Shown: positions 25,679 to 35,585, counted from the stretch's first letter. The stretch is 64,000 nt of DNA from Flavobacterium sp. ACN2 (GCF_002303885.1 NZ_MRCM01000010.1:124001-188000); one strand, 5' to 3'. Notes: generated by a model not told the origin, from the letters alone. A program made the numbers and translations.

Positions 25679-27256
25679 ATGAATTTATCTACCATTCAAA
25701 CTCCTGGTGTTTACATTCAAGAACTAAATGCTTTTCCCAATTCTGTTGTTGGAGTAGCTACAGCTATACCAGCATTTATAGGGTACACACCACAGGCCTC
25801 TTACGAAGGAAAATCGTATACGAATGTGCCAGTAAAAATCACATCTTTTGCTGATTTTCAGGCTTTTTTCTGTTTGCCAGATCCACCTGCTCCTGCAAGT
25901 CCGTCTAAACAGTACAAACCTGAATACTACTTAGTAGCAGAAAAAAGTCAACCTTTAAAAGGAGACTACATGCTAATTGCAGGAACGTATTACTCGATAG
26001 TTCCAGATCCGAACACGGTTTATTATTTATACAATAGCGTAAAGCTTTTTTATGAAAATGGCGGTGGAGATGCTTATATTGTTTCTGTTGGTTCTTATGG
26101 ACCTGCGTCGCAAAAACCAGGAACTCCGGGAATTCCAGTTGTAAACCCGAATGTGCAATTGAATGATTTGACAAAGGGTCTTTCTCTATTGCTAAACGAG
26201 CAGGAACCAACTATGTATATTTGTCCCGAAGCTACTTTATTAAGCGTAGAAAACAACGGGACTCTAATGCAGGCTATGCTTCTTCAGTCGACGCAAATGC
26301 AAACGGCAATGTGCTTATTTGACATTATTGGTGGCGACGCCCCAGATCCTATTTTGTATACGGAAGACATTACAAACTTCAGAATGAACACCGGTTCTGT
26401 TGGATTAAACTACGGAATGGCGTATTACCCGTTTATAGGAACTACAATAATGCAAAATTCTGATATTGATTACACTAATTTATTTGGTGGAGATGTAAAA
26501 CAACTAGAAGCCGTTCTTAATCCGCCTAGTGCTCCTAACCCAGCCGTTGCCGCTATTATTGCCAATATTCAGAATCCATCGAGCACTTTGACTGTAACCC
26601 AAAATCACAATGCTTTGCTTATTGCAAGTCAGACGTATTCCTTAATGATAAAACACATTGTGGCAGATGCTAATATTCTTCCTCCAAGCGGTGCTATGGC
26701 AGGCGTTATTACAACGGTAGACAATGCTGTTGGCCCTTGGGAAGCTCCTGCTAATACTTCTATTGTAGGTGCGGCATCATTGCCAATTTCCATTTCTGAA
26801 AGTCAGCAAGCCAATTTAAACGTTGATGCCGTTTCGGGTAAATCGATCAATGCCATTAGAACATTTAATGGTTTAGGAATTTTAATCTGGGGATCTAGAA
26901 CATTAGACGGAAACAGTCAAGATTGGAGATATATTCCAGTACGCAGAACTATGATATTCTTGGAGCAATCTTGTAAACTGGCCGCTCAAGCTTATGTTTT
27001 CCAGCCTAATGATAAAAATACTTGGGAAGCTGTAATTTCTATGATCAGCAGTTTTCTTAGTTCGATCTGGAAACAAGGCGGTTTACAGGGAGCCAGTGCT
27101 TCTGATGCCTTTTCTGTAGCCTGCGGATTGGGTTCTACAATGACAGCAGATGATCTTTTAAATGGTTTCATGAATGTAACGGTAAAAGTTGCAGTTGTTC
27201 ATCCTGCTGAATTCATTGTCTTGACATTTCAACAGCAAATGGCAACTTCTAGTTAA
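25679..27256 (+). CDS. eCIS contractile sheath protein (phage tail sheath family)
   Basis: The protein has 525 residues. It starts with the family hallmark TPGVYIQELNAFPNSVVGVATAIPAFIGYT and ends with the sheath C-terminal domain: GLGILIWGSRTL, DWRYIPVRRTMIFLEQS and FMNVTVKVAVVHPAEFIVLTFQQ. Sheath subunits form the contracting outer tube that drives the inner tube into a target. Only one sheath gene is present, unlike Afp and PVC particles, which have three, so the whole sheath would be built of one subunit. It sits between the unknown protein gene and two tube genes. Confidence 0.95.
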   Translation: MNLSTIQTPGVYIQELNAFPNSVVGVATAIPAFIGYTPQASYEGKSYTNVPVKITSFADFQAFFCLPDPPAPASPSKQYKPEYYLVAEKSQPLKGDYMLIAGTYYSIVPDPNTVYYLYNSVKLFYENGGGDAYIVSVGSYGPASQKPGTPGIPVVNPNVQLNDLTKGLSLLLNEQEPTMYICPEATLLSVENNGTLMQAMLLQSTQMQTAMCLFDIIGGDAPDPILYTEDITNFRMNTGSVGLNYGMAYYPFIGTTIMQNSDIDYTNLFGGDVKQLEAVLNPPSAPNPAVAAIIANIQNPSSTLTVTQNHNALLIASQTYSLMIKHIVADANILPPSGAMAGVITTVDNAVGPWEAPANTSIVGAASLPISISESQQANLNVDAVSGKSINAIRTFNGLGILIWGSRTLDGNSQDWRYIPVRRTMIFLEQSCKLAAQAYVFQPNDKNTWEAVISMISSFLSSIWKQGGLQGASASDAFSVACGLGSTMTADDLLNGFMNVTVKVAVVHPAEFIVLTFQQQMATSS

Positions 27257-27305
27257 TCAAACAAAAACTCACTTAAGTAAATTTTTAATTTAAATATAAA
27301 ATAAT

Positions 27306-27776
27306 ATGGCAACAGATGACGGAAGCGCACAAGGCGCAACATGGCCCATGCCAAAGTTTAGATTCGAAGTAGATCTTGGAACAGAATTAACCAAAGTAGC
27401 TTTTCAGGAAGTTACCGGAATGGATGTCGAAAATCAAATTATAGAATATCGCAAAAGTAACAGTCCACTTTTTTCTGTGGAGAAAATGCCTGGTATTACC
27501 AAATACGGAAACGTAACTATGAAACGTGGCATTTTTGTAAATGATAATACTTTTTGGGATTGGCATCAGCAAGTCGTAATGAACACGATTAAAAGAAGAA
27601 CCGTTCTGATCAAATTATTGGACGAAAAAGGCGGCGTAACCATGCAATGGACGCTAAACAATGCTTGGCCAACCAAAATTACGAGCACCGATTTGAAGTC
27701 AGACGGTAACGAAGTTGCAGTAGACACGATAGAAATTGCACACGAACAACTGATCATTAAAAATGGCGGTAAGTAA
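27306..27776 (+). CDS. eCIS inner tube protein 1 (T4 gp19-like)
   Basis: This is a 156-residue protein of the phage tail tube family. The family pattern PKFRFEVDLG, FQEVTGMDVENQIIEYR, MPGITKYGNVTMKRGIF, DWHQQV and WTLNNAWPTKI is complete. These subunits form hexameric rings that make the rigid inner tube and enclose cargo. The gene overlaps the second tube gene by 14 bases. It is the closer of the two to the canonical main tube sequence. Confidence 0.93.
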   Translation: MATDDGSAQGATWPMPKFRFEVDLGTELTKVAFQEVTGMDVENQIIEYRKSNSPLFSVEKMPGITKYGNVTMKRGIFVNDNTFWDWHQQVVMNTIKRRTVLIKLLDEKGGVTMQWTLNNAWPTKITSTDLKSDGNEVAVDTIEIAHEQLIIKNGGK

Positions 27777-28233
27777 CGATTATCCCGTTAGCTTTTATTT
27801 TACACTGTCATTTGCAGGTGTAGATGCGGCTTTCAAAGAGGTATCTGGAATTTCTAAAGAATTAAGCGTAGAAGAAATTGTTTGCGGAGGCGAAAATAGA
27901 TTTAAATATCGCCTCCCAACCATTTCTAACAGTCAAAACTTAGTGCTTAAAAGAGCCATGGTGCCTGCAGGATCTCAGTTGGTCAATTGGTGTTCCAACT
28001 GCATCGATCAAGGATTATCAAACCCAATACAGCCCAAAAATGTGATCTTAAAACTGCTTAATGCTTCGGGCGTAGTCTGCATGCAATGGACGTTTAACAA
28101 TGCCTACCCAGTAAAATATGCCGTTTCTGACTTAAACTCTCAGGAAAGCAATATTGCGATAGAATCTATTGAGCTGGCCTACACCTATTTTGACATTTCT
28201 AAGGATACCAAATTTGATAAACTTTTTACCTAA
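27763..28233 (+). CDS. eCIS inner tube protein 2 (T4 gp19-like, probable initiator)
   Basis: This is a second tube-family protein of 156 residues. It keeps the landmarks FYFTLSFAGVDAAFKEVSGISKEL, RYRLP-like FKYRLPTISN, LVLKRAMVP and MQWTFNNAYPVKYAVSDLN but diverges elsewhere from the first tube protein. In Afp-like systems an extra tube homologue caps the spike and starts the tube; that role is likely here but inferred. The start codon lies within the end of the upstream tube gene, so translation is probably coupled. Confidence 0.9.
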   Translation: MAVSNDYPVSFYFTLSFAGVDAAFKEVSGISKELSVEEIVCGGENRFKYRLPTISNSQNLVLKRAMVPAGSQLVNWCSNCIDQGLSNPIQPKNVILKLLNASGVVCMQWTFNNAYPVKYAVSDLNSQESNIAIESIELAYTYFDISKDTKFDKLFT

Positions 28234-28239
28234 ACCATT

Positions 28240-28410
28240 ATGCCAATCGAAATAAGAGAACTTGTCATTAAAACAGAAATCGTAACAAACAACACTAAAA
28301 ATTCGGCGCTAACCAAAGAACGAGAAATGTCTATTCTGAGAAAACAGCTGCTGGAAGAATGTAAAAGATTAATTGCAGAAAAAAATCAGGAGAATAGTTA
28401 TAAACGTTAA
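28240..28410 (+). CDS. DUF5908-type small eCIS protein
   Basis: This 56-residue protein starts MPIEIRELVIKTEIV, the signature of a small family found in eCIS and related operons, followed by a basic helical tail (MSILRKQLLEECKRLIAEKNQ). Its ATG is six bases past the stop of tube gene 2. It occupies the place of Afp6-like small proteins between the tube and LysM genes. Function in the particle is unknown; an assembly or tube-spike adaptor role is plausible. Confidence 0.8.
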   Translation: MPIEIRELVIKTEIVTNNTKNSALTKEREMSILRKQLLEECKRLIAEKNQENSYKR

Positions 28411-28533
28411 ACCACTCCCGACATCTATCGCATAAAGTATTAAAAAATCCGCACGATCTGCAAAATCTGCGAGAGAAAATATTTCAAAGACCAACCAGGA
28501 TTTAAAAAAATTTAAACTTAAAATAAGACACAA
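28411..28533. repeat. Intergenic insertion with internal repeat, inside the eCIS operon
   Basis: This 123-bp gap interrupts an otherwise tightly packed operon. It contains the near-repeat aatccgcacgatctgcaaaatctgcg, which resembles short dispersed AATCTGCG-type sequences of Flavobacterium genomes (from memory). No gene or clear terminator was found. Confidence 0.35.
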
Positions 28534-29208
28534 ATGGCAAGTTTAGAATTAATGAAAATTACGGGATATACAGACGAGGAATTTCAGAATAGATTCTCCG
28601 GAAATCCATATGCTTTCATGATTAATCCTGATAATATCAAAATACAAAAAAGCATCGAATACAACGAACAGCAGGCTCCAGCAACAAGTTCGGCTTCGCA
28701 AAAATACAAAAGCACTCCAAGCGATAAACTGAGTTTTGAAATGGTAATAGACTGTACGGGAATCATAGATGCCAAACGTACCGATATGTCTAAAGAAATA
28801 ACCGCTTTAGAAACGATTATTTATACTTATAACGGTAAAATACATCGCCCTAATTTTGTAAAAGTGCAATGGGGACAGAATATTACATTCAACGGAGTTC
28901 TCGATTCTATTGACATCTCTTACACTCTTTTTAAACCAGATGGAAGTCCGCTTAGAGCCAAGATATCATTATCGTTCAGTCGCTATATTTCTCCGAAAAC
29001 GGTAACCAGAGCAGATGCTCCAGAATCTCCAGACCTTACTCATATTGTAAGCGTTTCTGAAGGCATGTCTTTACCGCAATTGTGCCAGAAAATCTGGAAT
29101 GACGATTCCTTTTATATACAAGTTGCAGAACATAATAAACTTAACAAATTCAGAAATCTCAACGGTGTCGACAAATTAATTTTTCCACCCATAATCCCTT
29201 CAAACTAA
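28534..29208 (+). CDS. eCIS LysM-domain baseplate hub protein (Afp7-like)
   Basis: This 224-residue protein has an N-terminal domain with YAFMINPDNIKIQKSIEYNEQQAP, typical of the eCIS LysM proteins, and a C-terminal LysM-like unit (about 170-222) with SEGMSLPQLCQKIWNDDSFYIQVAEHNKLNKFRNL. In Afp-type particles this protein links the first tube ring to the spike and baseplate. Its stop codon overlaps the start of the spike gene (TAATG). Confidence 0.88.
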   Translation: MASLELMKITGYTDEEFQNRFSGNPYAFMINPDNIKIQKSIEYNEQQAPATSSASQKYKSTPSDKLSFEMVIDCTGIIDAKRTDMSKEITALETIIYTYNGKIHRPNFVKVQWGQNITFNGVLDSIDISYTLFKPDGSPLRAKISLSFSRYISPKTVTRADAPESPDLTHIVSVSEGMSLPQLCQKIWNDDSFYIQVAEHNKLNKFRNLNGVDKLIFPPIIPSN

Positions 29209-31007
29209 TGAGTGCTTCAACCGAAATAAAAAGTGGCGGAATCGCAACATTCGCAGTTAAAGTTAACGGATCGGCAATAGCCGATGAACTTAGCGTGCTT
29301 TCTATTCACATCGAAAAAAAAGTAAACCGAATTGCATCTGCAAAAATCATAATCCTAGACGGAGAACCAAACACGGGTAAATTTGATGCCAGCTCCTCTT
29401 CTACTTTTGTGCCTGGCGCAACAATTAGCATAGAAGCAGGATATGACAATAATAACGCTGTTATTTTTTCTGGTTTAATCATGAGCCAGACCATTCGCAT
29501 TGATAATTTAGTAGGATCTGCTCTAGAAATTGAATGTCGTGATAATGCCATAAAAATGATTGTAGGCAGAAAAAGTCTCACGTTTTCTAAACAGAAAGAC
29601 AGCGATATTATATCTTCTATAATTGGAAGCTATTCCGGTTTAAGCGCAGATGTTACTGCCACAACTACGGTTTGGCCAGAACAAGTGCAATTTTATGCTA
29701 CCGATTGGGATTATATTTTGGCTCTAGCCGAGGCAAATGGTTTAATCGTAACCACTTTAAACGGGAAAGTTTCTGTTTTTCCTCCTGATAAAAGCACCAC
29801 ATCTGTGCTTACGGTAACTTATGGCGATAATCTTCTTGAATTTAATGCCAAATTAAATGCTGTGACACAATTAGGAAACGTAGCTGCCAATAGCTGGGAT
29901 TTTAAAACTCAAGCGGTTGTAAACGGTAATGCAGCGCCAAACGTTAGCGGAGCTGGAAATTTGACCACAAAAAAATTATCGGAAGCTATTGGACTCTCGA
30001 CGTATCAATTGCAGACTTCTGCCCCGCTAGAAAGTGCTGATTTAACCAATTGGTCTAAAGCGCAAATTATTAAAAGCGAATATGCTAAAATAATGGGCGA
30101 AGCTAAATTTCAAGGAACCAATTTAATTGATCCTGGAAAGTACATGACTTTTGCCGGTATTGGAGATCGTTTTAATGGCGACTACCTCATTGGCGGAGTT
30201 GTGCATGATTTGTCTCAAGGAAATTGGGTTTCAGAAGTTACACTCGGACTTTCTCCATTTTGGTTTACCGAAGAACCAGATGTTATGGCACCACCCGCTT
30301 CGGGGCTTGTTCCAGGTGCAAAGGGGCTTTTTAACGCAACCGTAAAAAAGATGGATGAAGATCCCGATTCTCAATACCGAGTTTTAGTCGATGTTCCTTT
30401 GCTAGACCCAAAAGGCGAAGGAATCTGGGCAAGGCTAACCAATTTCTATTCAACAAGCGGAGCCGGAGCTTTCTTTATGCCCGAAGTTGGAGATGAAGTT
30501 ATTTTGGGTTTTATAAATGAAGATCCACGATATCCCATAATTCTCGGAAGTATCTACAGCAGTACAAGCATAAAACCTTTTACGGGTTTGGACCCCAATC
30601 AGAAAAATTCGGTAAAAGCCATTGTTTCTAAATCGGGAATTTCGGTACAGTTTGATGATGAAAACAAAGTTTGGACTGTTGCAACACCCAACAAAAACAC
30701 GATCATTATTAGCGATAAAGACAAGAAAATTACGATTCAGGACGAAAACAATAATAGCATCGTAATGTCAAGCAGTGGTATCGATTTATCGAGTCAGAAA
30801 AACATCAATATCTCAGCCAATCAAAATGTGACCATCAAAGGAAATCAAGGTGTTAACATACAGTCAAGTGGCGGAGATGTCTCAATAAAAGGTCTCAACA
30901 TCAAAGAAAATGCAGATATGCAATACAGCGCCCAAGGCGGTCAAATGGCACAAGTCTCCGGAGGAATGCAATTGACGCTGAAAGGCGCAATGGTAATGAT
31001 TAACTAA
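29208..31007 (+). CDS. eCIS spike protein (VgrG/gp27-gp5-like)
   Basis: The 599-residue product has gp27-like domains in the first two thirds (VLSIHIEKKVNRIASAKI near the N-terminus), an OB-fold/gp5-like region (about 380-470) with YRVLVDVP, GIWARL and MPEVGDEVILGFINEDPRYPIILGS, and a C-terminal beta-helix rich in short repeats (KKITIQDENNNSIVM, NINISANQNVTIKGNQGVNIQ). This is the trimeric needle that carries the PAAR tip. All parts expected of an Afp8-like spike are present. No extra C-terminal effector domain is seen. Confidence 0.93.
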   Translation: MSASTEIKSGGIATFAVKVNGSAIADELSVLSIHIEKKVNRIASAKIIILDGEPNTGKFDASSSSTFVPGATISIEAGYDNNNAVIFSGLIMSQTIRIDNLVGSALEIECRDNAIKMIVGRKSLTFSKQKDSDIISSIIGSYSGLSADVTATTTVWPEQVQFYATDWDYILALAEANGLIVTTLNGKVSVFPPDKSTTSVLTVTYGDNLLEFNAKLNAVTQLGNVAANSWDFKTQAVVNGNAAPNVSGAGNLTTKKLSEAIGLSTYQLQTSAPLESADLTNWSKAQIIKSEYAKIMGEAKFQGTNLIDPGKYMTFAGIGDRFNGDYLIGGVVHDLSQGNWVSEVTLGLSPFWFTEEPDVMAPPASGLVPGAKGLFNATVKKMDEDPDSQYRVLVDVPLLDPKGEGIWARLTNFYSTSGAGAFFMPEVGDEVILGFINEDPRYPIILGSIYSSTSIKPFTGLDPNQKNSVKAIVSKSGISVQFDDENKVWTVATPNKNTIIISDKDKKITIQDENNNSIVMSSSGIDLSSQKNINISANQNVTIKGNQGVNIQSSGGDVSIKGLNIKENADMQYSAQGGQMAQVSGGMQLTLKGAMVMIN

Positions 31008-31009
31008 TG

Positions 31010-31160
31010 ATTAATTATAAATGGTTAATTGTTAATTGATAATTACTGCGATTTAAACTTTGACAAAGCTGTCTACAGCATCGATTAACCAACCAAACTA
31101 TTGACAATTAAAATTTCACAATTCACAATTCACAACTAACAATTCACAACTAACAATTAA
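31010..31160. repeat. AT-rich tandem and inverted repeats before the PAAR gene
   Basis: The gap between spike and PAAR genes contains ttaattgttaattgataatt on its left side and several tandem copies of caca(a)ctaacaatt-like units on its right side (acaattcacaactaacaattcacaactaacaatt), which are partly inverse complements of the left part. It could form a large hairpin in the operon mRNA or be the footprint of a small mobile repeat. Confidence 0.5.
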
Positions 31161-31165
31161 AAATT

Positions 31166-31465
31166 ATGCCACCAGCAGCAAGACTTACAGATTTTCATCA
31201 ATGTCCGATGGTTACTCCGGGAGTGCCACCAATTCCTCATGTAGGAGGACCAATAGTTGGGCCGGGCGCGCCAACAGTTTTAATAGCAGGATTACCAGCT
31301 GCCAGAGTTGGCGACATGCTAGTTTGTGTAGGGCCTCCAGATTCTATTGTAAAAGGATCTGCAACGGTTATGATATGTGGTATGCCCGCCGCAAGAATGG
31401 GAGATTCAACCGCTCATGGAGGATCAATTGTTCTTGGAGCATTTAATGTTATGATCGGTGGATAA
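31166..31465 (+). CDS. eCIS PAAR tip protein
   Basis: This is a 99-residue PAAR-family protein that sharpens the spike. It begins PPAARLTDFHQCPM, has GLPAARVGDMLVC and GMPAARMGDSTAHGG repeats, and ends in GAFNVMIGG. Histidine and cysteine residues expected to hold the zinc at the tip are present (DFHQC, STAHGG). It has no extension domain, so it is a plain tip without a fused toxin. It overlaps the next gene by eight bases. Confidence 0.93.
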   Translation: MPPAARLTDFHQCPMVTPGVPPIPHVGGPIVGPGAPTVLIAGLPAARVGDMLVCVGPPDSIVKGSATVMICGMPAARMGDSTAHGGSIVLGAFNVMIGG

Positions 31466-31892
31466 TATAGCACATAATGATACCGCTTTTTTAGGTTCAG
31501 GATGGGCATTTCCTGTTTCATTCTCAGCAGACAATCACCAGCTGAATTTGTCTGCTAATGAAACCAACATTAATGAATCTATCAATGTCATTCTAAACAC
31601 ACGCAAAGGCGAGCGTACACTTGAAGCCGAATTTGGTTCTGGAATACAGCAATTTATGTTTAAAAAAATTGATAGTACGCTTAAAGGCGAAATCATAGAA
31701 ACTATCAAGTTTGCTTTATTAAGATATGAACCCAGAATATTGGTTCAAGACGTGAGAGTCGCATCAACAGATATCGTAAACGGAACAATAGAAATACTGA
31801 TTAGTTACATCTATTCTAAAACCAATACAAGACACAATTATGTGTTCCCATTTTATTTAAAAGAAGGAACAAACTTAGACAAGAAAAAATGA
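31458..31892 (+). CDS. eCIS baseplate wedge protein (gp25-like), GTG start
   Basis: This 144-residue protein has the gp25/GPW family features: FLGSGWAFPVSF near the N-terminus, the NTRKGERTLEAEFGSGIQQFMF core and the C-terminal VRVASTDIVNGTIEILISYI strand pattern. It initiates the sheath at the baseplate. No ATG lies before the conserved N-terminal block, so the GTG at 31458, inside the end of the PAAR gene, is the likely start. The stop overlaps the next start (ATGA). Confidence 0.88.
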   Translation: MDNIAHNDTAFLGSGWAFPVSFSADNHQLNLSANETNINESINVILNTRKGERTLEAEFGSGIQQFMFKKIDSTLKGEIIETIKFALLRYEPRILVQDVRVASTDIVNGTIEILISYIYSKTNTRHNYVFPFYLKEGTNLDKKK

Positions 31893-34800
31893 TTTTAATT
31901 GATCAAAATAGCGCTATAAATTCTCTCAACGAAGCACTCGTTCCGAATCCGTATTTAATAGACGGAAGAACCGAGCAGGATTGGCTGTACTTTTTGACAG
32001 AATTTAGCAAATTGATCAATTTCTATAATGACAGTAATACTATAGAAGGAAACTGGAGTCCGTTTTTACTGAAAGATCCTGTTTTTCTGATGGCTTCCAT
32101 TTCGAAAACAAATTACAAAAAACTGTTCGCTGATTATAAAAATGGCTGTTTAGAAATTCAACGATTGCTTGAAAACAAAAACAGCATAATATCCAACACG
32201 CGAGCTTTAAACAACTTGTTTGATCGCATTACGGCTATTTATCAAATTATAGAGCGCTGGACGCATCATATGCTAAAAAACAGCGAGGTATATGATCTCA
32301 AAACGTATATACTTCAAGAAGTAAAAAACAAACTAAGCATAGATTTTTGGGCTATTCAGTCTTACAGACAATATCTGTTAAAACTATCTGTCGAGAATAT
32401 AATTCTCACTTCTGTTCCTTGGGACGAGTTTAAATCTTTTGATAAGAATGTTTGGTATATCAATAAAGATAAAATCCCATTTTGGCAGGTTTTTGGTTTT
32501 GAAAAAGAACATCCTATTTTGGATGAAGTAAGGGCTGTACTAAAGGCAAGCTTAGCTATTCTAACCAAAATTGGCGATAAATTATTTCAGTTTTTAGAAA
32601 CTATCATTCATCACGCCGCAAAAGAATACCAGAAATTAAACCTCAAAAAAGGACATTTTCCAGATACTGTTTTGTTGCGCTCGTTTGTAAATATCCTCAA
32701 AATTCAGCAAGATCAATTAAACGGACTTTCTGAGAAGCATCTTGATTTTTATTATAAAAATATCCTGAAACAAACCAAATTGCCAGCAGTTGCAGATCAG
32801 GCGTTTTTGTGTGCAACACTAACAAAACCAACATCTGTTTATACTCTGCCTGCGGGGACTTTATTTAATGCGGGAGTCGATGCCCAGAAGAATCCTATTT
32901 TATTTGCTTGTAAAAAAAATGTAAATCTCAATCCAGCTACAATTGCAAGTGTTCATAAGCTTTCGTATCAGGATAAAAACAATGCGTCTTACAATTTGCA
33001 AACCATTGTAAAACCAACCGAAATTCAATTAGATCCAGAAAATAAAGCCATCAGTTGGGAGACTTTTGGCTCAGACGACGATTCTCTAAATCCGTCTTTA
33101 ATTGGAGTTGCCTTTGCTTCGCCCATGCTATTATTGCGCGAAGGGACAAGAACCCTAACGGTAACATTAGAATTTGCTTCTCAGATCGATTTAAAAATCC
33201 TCCAAGAAGCCAATTATTTTTTGAGCACACAAAAGAATTGGCTACAACTGAATTTAGCTCCTTCCAATTTTACAATCGATGCTACGAAACAAAACGCAAT
33301 TGCAATTGCTATAATCCTTGATCCAAGTGTAGTTGCAATCGAGCCGTTTCTGGTTAATCCAGACGGATTAAAAAGCGATTGGCCTATGATGAAAGTGTTG
33401 TTTCAAAATGTTCCTAATCCGCAGGATCCTCCTAAAGTGACATCGATCACTATTGCCTTAAAAGTAGAAGGAGTCAAAACTTTTCAATTGTATAATGATT
33501 ATGGGGAATTAAGCACGAAAAGTCCCTTCCCTCCTTTTGGACCAATTCCGTTGGTTAATGCCAACTTTATCATCGGAAATAATGAAATCTTGAGCAAACC
33601 TTTGGACAGTTTCACAATACAGATCGATTGGGATAAAAGACCTGCCAATTTTGAAATTTATTACAAAGAATATAATGATTATTTACATCCTCCAAAAAAA
33701 GGAGACAATTCGGTTGTAAAAGCGTATCGAATCGCTTTTCCTCGTAAACATCAAAATATTGCATTCGTTAAAGAATTCTCCAATGCCAATTTTATGGTAT
33801 GCTTCAACATTATGCAAGACAAATCATGGCAAGGCATAAAAATGACTAAAATTTTGAGAACCAAAAATGACCAAGTTTTCATTCCAACTGATGAAGTTTC
33901 GCAACCGGTTAATTTATTCGACACTTTGCCCGTAGTTCCTCCTAATAATGTTCTTAGCACCTCTAACAGTGATTATATATATTCTAAACCTGTTTCGACT
34001 AAACCTGATGTAAAATTATGGCATCCCAATCCAAACATTCAAAAAGAGCCTTTAAAATATTCTGAAGAAAGCACATCAGGATTTATAAAAATGACTTTAA
34101 AAAGTCCACAATATGGTTTTGGTTCCGAATTGTATGCCAATGTTGTCGCTAGCATCGCCTTGCAAAACGGGTATAAAGTTGCACACAAACAAGATGATTT
34201 TATTCCTGCAGCCAATCTTCCATTTGTTCCAAAAATACAGACTTTTTCTGCTCAATATGATGCAAGCGTAACCTACAATCTTGATGGTACAGCGGGAGAT
34301 TATCCGTTTCAATATTTTATTTATGCTCCATTTTCAAACTATACCGTTTTTGATAGTGAAACGGCAGACAAAACTGAAACGAATGTATTCAACACCGAAA
34401 TCATTGGAAGTTCTGAAAGCGATGCAGTAAAAGGTTTTCCGCTTTATCCGTCTTTTGACCATAACGGAGCCTTATTTATAGAACTCGATAATTTGATTTG
34501 CAACAGCACTTTAAACCTCTATTTTGAATTGGCTAGAAATTCAACCGCCCTTACCGATCAAAATGAGATTATGTATTACTATTTAAGCGATTCGGGCTGG
34601 AAAAATATAAAACCATTATCGGATCAAACCAGCCAATTTAGATGTTCTGGAATTGTAGAAATTCCGATTCCAGCAGATTGCAATAACAATAGCAGTATCA
34701 TGCCTGGAAACAAAAACTGGATTTCTATCGCGGCTGTTGGCAACCTTAAATCATTTTCTAAAACCATCTTTATGCAGACCAACGGTTTTAGTGTGCAAAG

Positions 34801-35575
34801 AACCGGAACGACGTTTCTAACCGATACGCAAAGTCCGCAAATTGACGCCAATGTAATTACTAAACCAGAAATTAAGATTCCAGAAATAGGCACTATCATA
34901 CAGCCTTTTGCTTCTTTTGGAGGAAAAGCTGCCGAAGACAAAATAGATCGAAATAAAAGAGTAAGCAATAGCATAAAAACCAAAAATAGAGCCAGCACAG
35001 CATCCGATTATTATACGCTCATTGCCGAAAAGTTTGATACCGTCTATTATTCAAAAGTAGTGACTGACGAAAGCAATAACATCACCAATGTTTATTTGGT
35101 AAAAAAAATAGCATCAGATAGCGATTCAAATGCCTTTACACCTTTGGTAACAAATGCTCTCGAAATTGAGGTGCAAAAGTTTTTAAGCGCCAATTCATCG
35201 CCATTTACCCAACTAAACGTTTCCAATTTTGATCTGGAATACGTGATCATTAACATCACAATTCAAGTCGATCCAAACTACCAGAGCACCTTGGTAACAA
35301 AGAATGTAAATCTTGCTCTAAAAAAGTATTTATCGCCTTGGATTACGAACTGTCCTTCTAAAATAGAAATTGGCAAACCGCTTATAGACGCCAAAGTGAA
35401 AACATTTGTGCAAAATATAAAAGGAGTTCTTACGGTAGAGAAAGTAACATTTTCGAGCTACAACATCGATCCGGTTACGGGCTTGCAAATTGTTTTAAAA
35501 AGCGAAGAGGAAAACTTAATGCCTAACGATTCGATGACACTTTTAGTTTCGGCACCCCATCATAATATTACATAA
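31889..35575 (+). CDS. eCIS large baseplate protein (baseplate J/Afp11-like)
   Basis: This 1228-residue protein has a long N-terminal helical region (1-270). Its middle section contains ATLTKPTSVYTLPAGTLFNAGVDAQKNP, a typical baseplate-J start region. The C-terminal part has IKTKNRASTASDYYTLIAEKFDTVYYSKVV and the VNLALKKYLSPWITNCPSKIEIGKPLI block of gpJ-like proteins. It forms the wedge arms of the baseplate. Length is normal for Afp11-like proteins. It overlaps the gp25 gene by four bases and is followed closely by the second large baseplate gene. Confidence 0.88.
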   Translation: MILIDQNSAINSLNEALVPNPYLIDGRTEQDWLYFLTEFSKLINFYNDSNTIEGNWSPFLLKDPVFLMASISKTNYKKLFADYKNGCLEIQRLLENKNSIISNTRALNNLFDRITAIYQIIERWTHHMLKNSEVYDLKTYILQEVKNKLSIDFWAIQSYRQYLLKLSVENIILTSVPWDEFKSFDKNVWYINKDKIPFWQVFGFEKEHPILDEVRAVLKASLAILTKIGDKLFQFLETIIHHAAKEYQKLNLKKGHFPDTVLLRSFVNILKIQQDQLNGLSEKHLDFYYKNILKQTKLPAVADQAFLCATLTKPTSVYTLPAGTLFNAGVDAQKNPILFACKKNVNLNPATIASVHKLSYQDKNNASYNLQTIVKPTEIQLDPENKAISWETFGSDDDSLNPSLIGVAFASPMLLLREGTRTLTVTLEFASQIDLKILQEANYFLSTQKNWLQLNLAPSNFTIDATKQNAIAIAIILDPSVVAIEPFLVNPDGLKSDWPMMKVLFQNVPNPQDPPKVTSITIALKVEGVKTFQLYNDYGELSTKSPFPPFGPIPLVNANFIIGNNEILSKPLDSFTIQIDWDKRPANFEIYYKEYNDYLHPPKKGDNSVVKAYRIAFPRKHQNIAFVKEFSNANFMVCFNIMQDKSWQGIKMTKILRTKNDQVFIPTDEVSQPVNLFDTLPVVPPNNVLSTSNSDYIYSKPVSTKPDVKLWHPNPNIQKEPLKYSEESTSGFIKMTLKSPQYGFGSELYANVVASIALQNGYKVAHKQDDFIPAANLPFVPKIQTFSAQYDASVTYNLDGTAGDYPFQYFIYAPFSNYTVFDSETADKTETNVFNTEIIGSSESDAVKGFPLYPSFDHNGALFIELDNLICNSTLNLYFELARNSTALTDQNEIMYYYLSDSGWKNIKPLSDQTSQFRCSGIVEIPIPADCNNNSSIMPGNKNWISIAAVGNLKSFSKTIFMQTNGFSVQRTGTTFLTDTQSPQIDANVITKPEIKIPEIGTIIQPFASFGGKAAEDKIDRNKRVSNSIKTKNRASTASDYYTLIAEKFDTVYYSKVVTDESNNITNVYLVKKIASDSDSNAFTPLVTNALEIEVQKFLSANSSPFTQLNVSNFDLEYVIINITIQVDPNYQSTLVTKNVNLALKKYLSPWITNCPSKIEIGKPLIDAKVKTFVQNIKGVLTVEKVTFSSYNIDPVTGLQIVLKSEEENLMPNDSMTLLVSAPHHNIT

Positions 35576-35585
35576 CCAAATAGAA

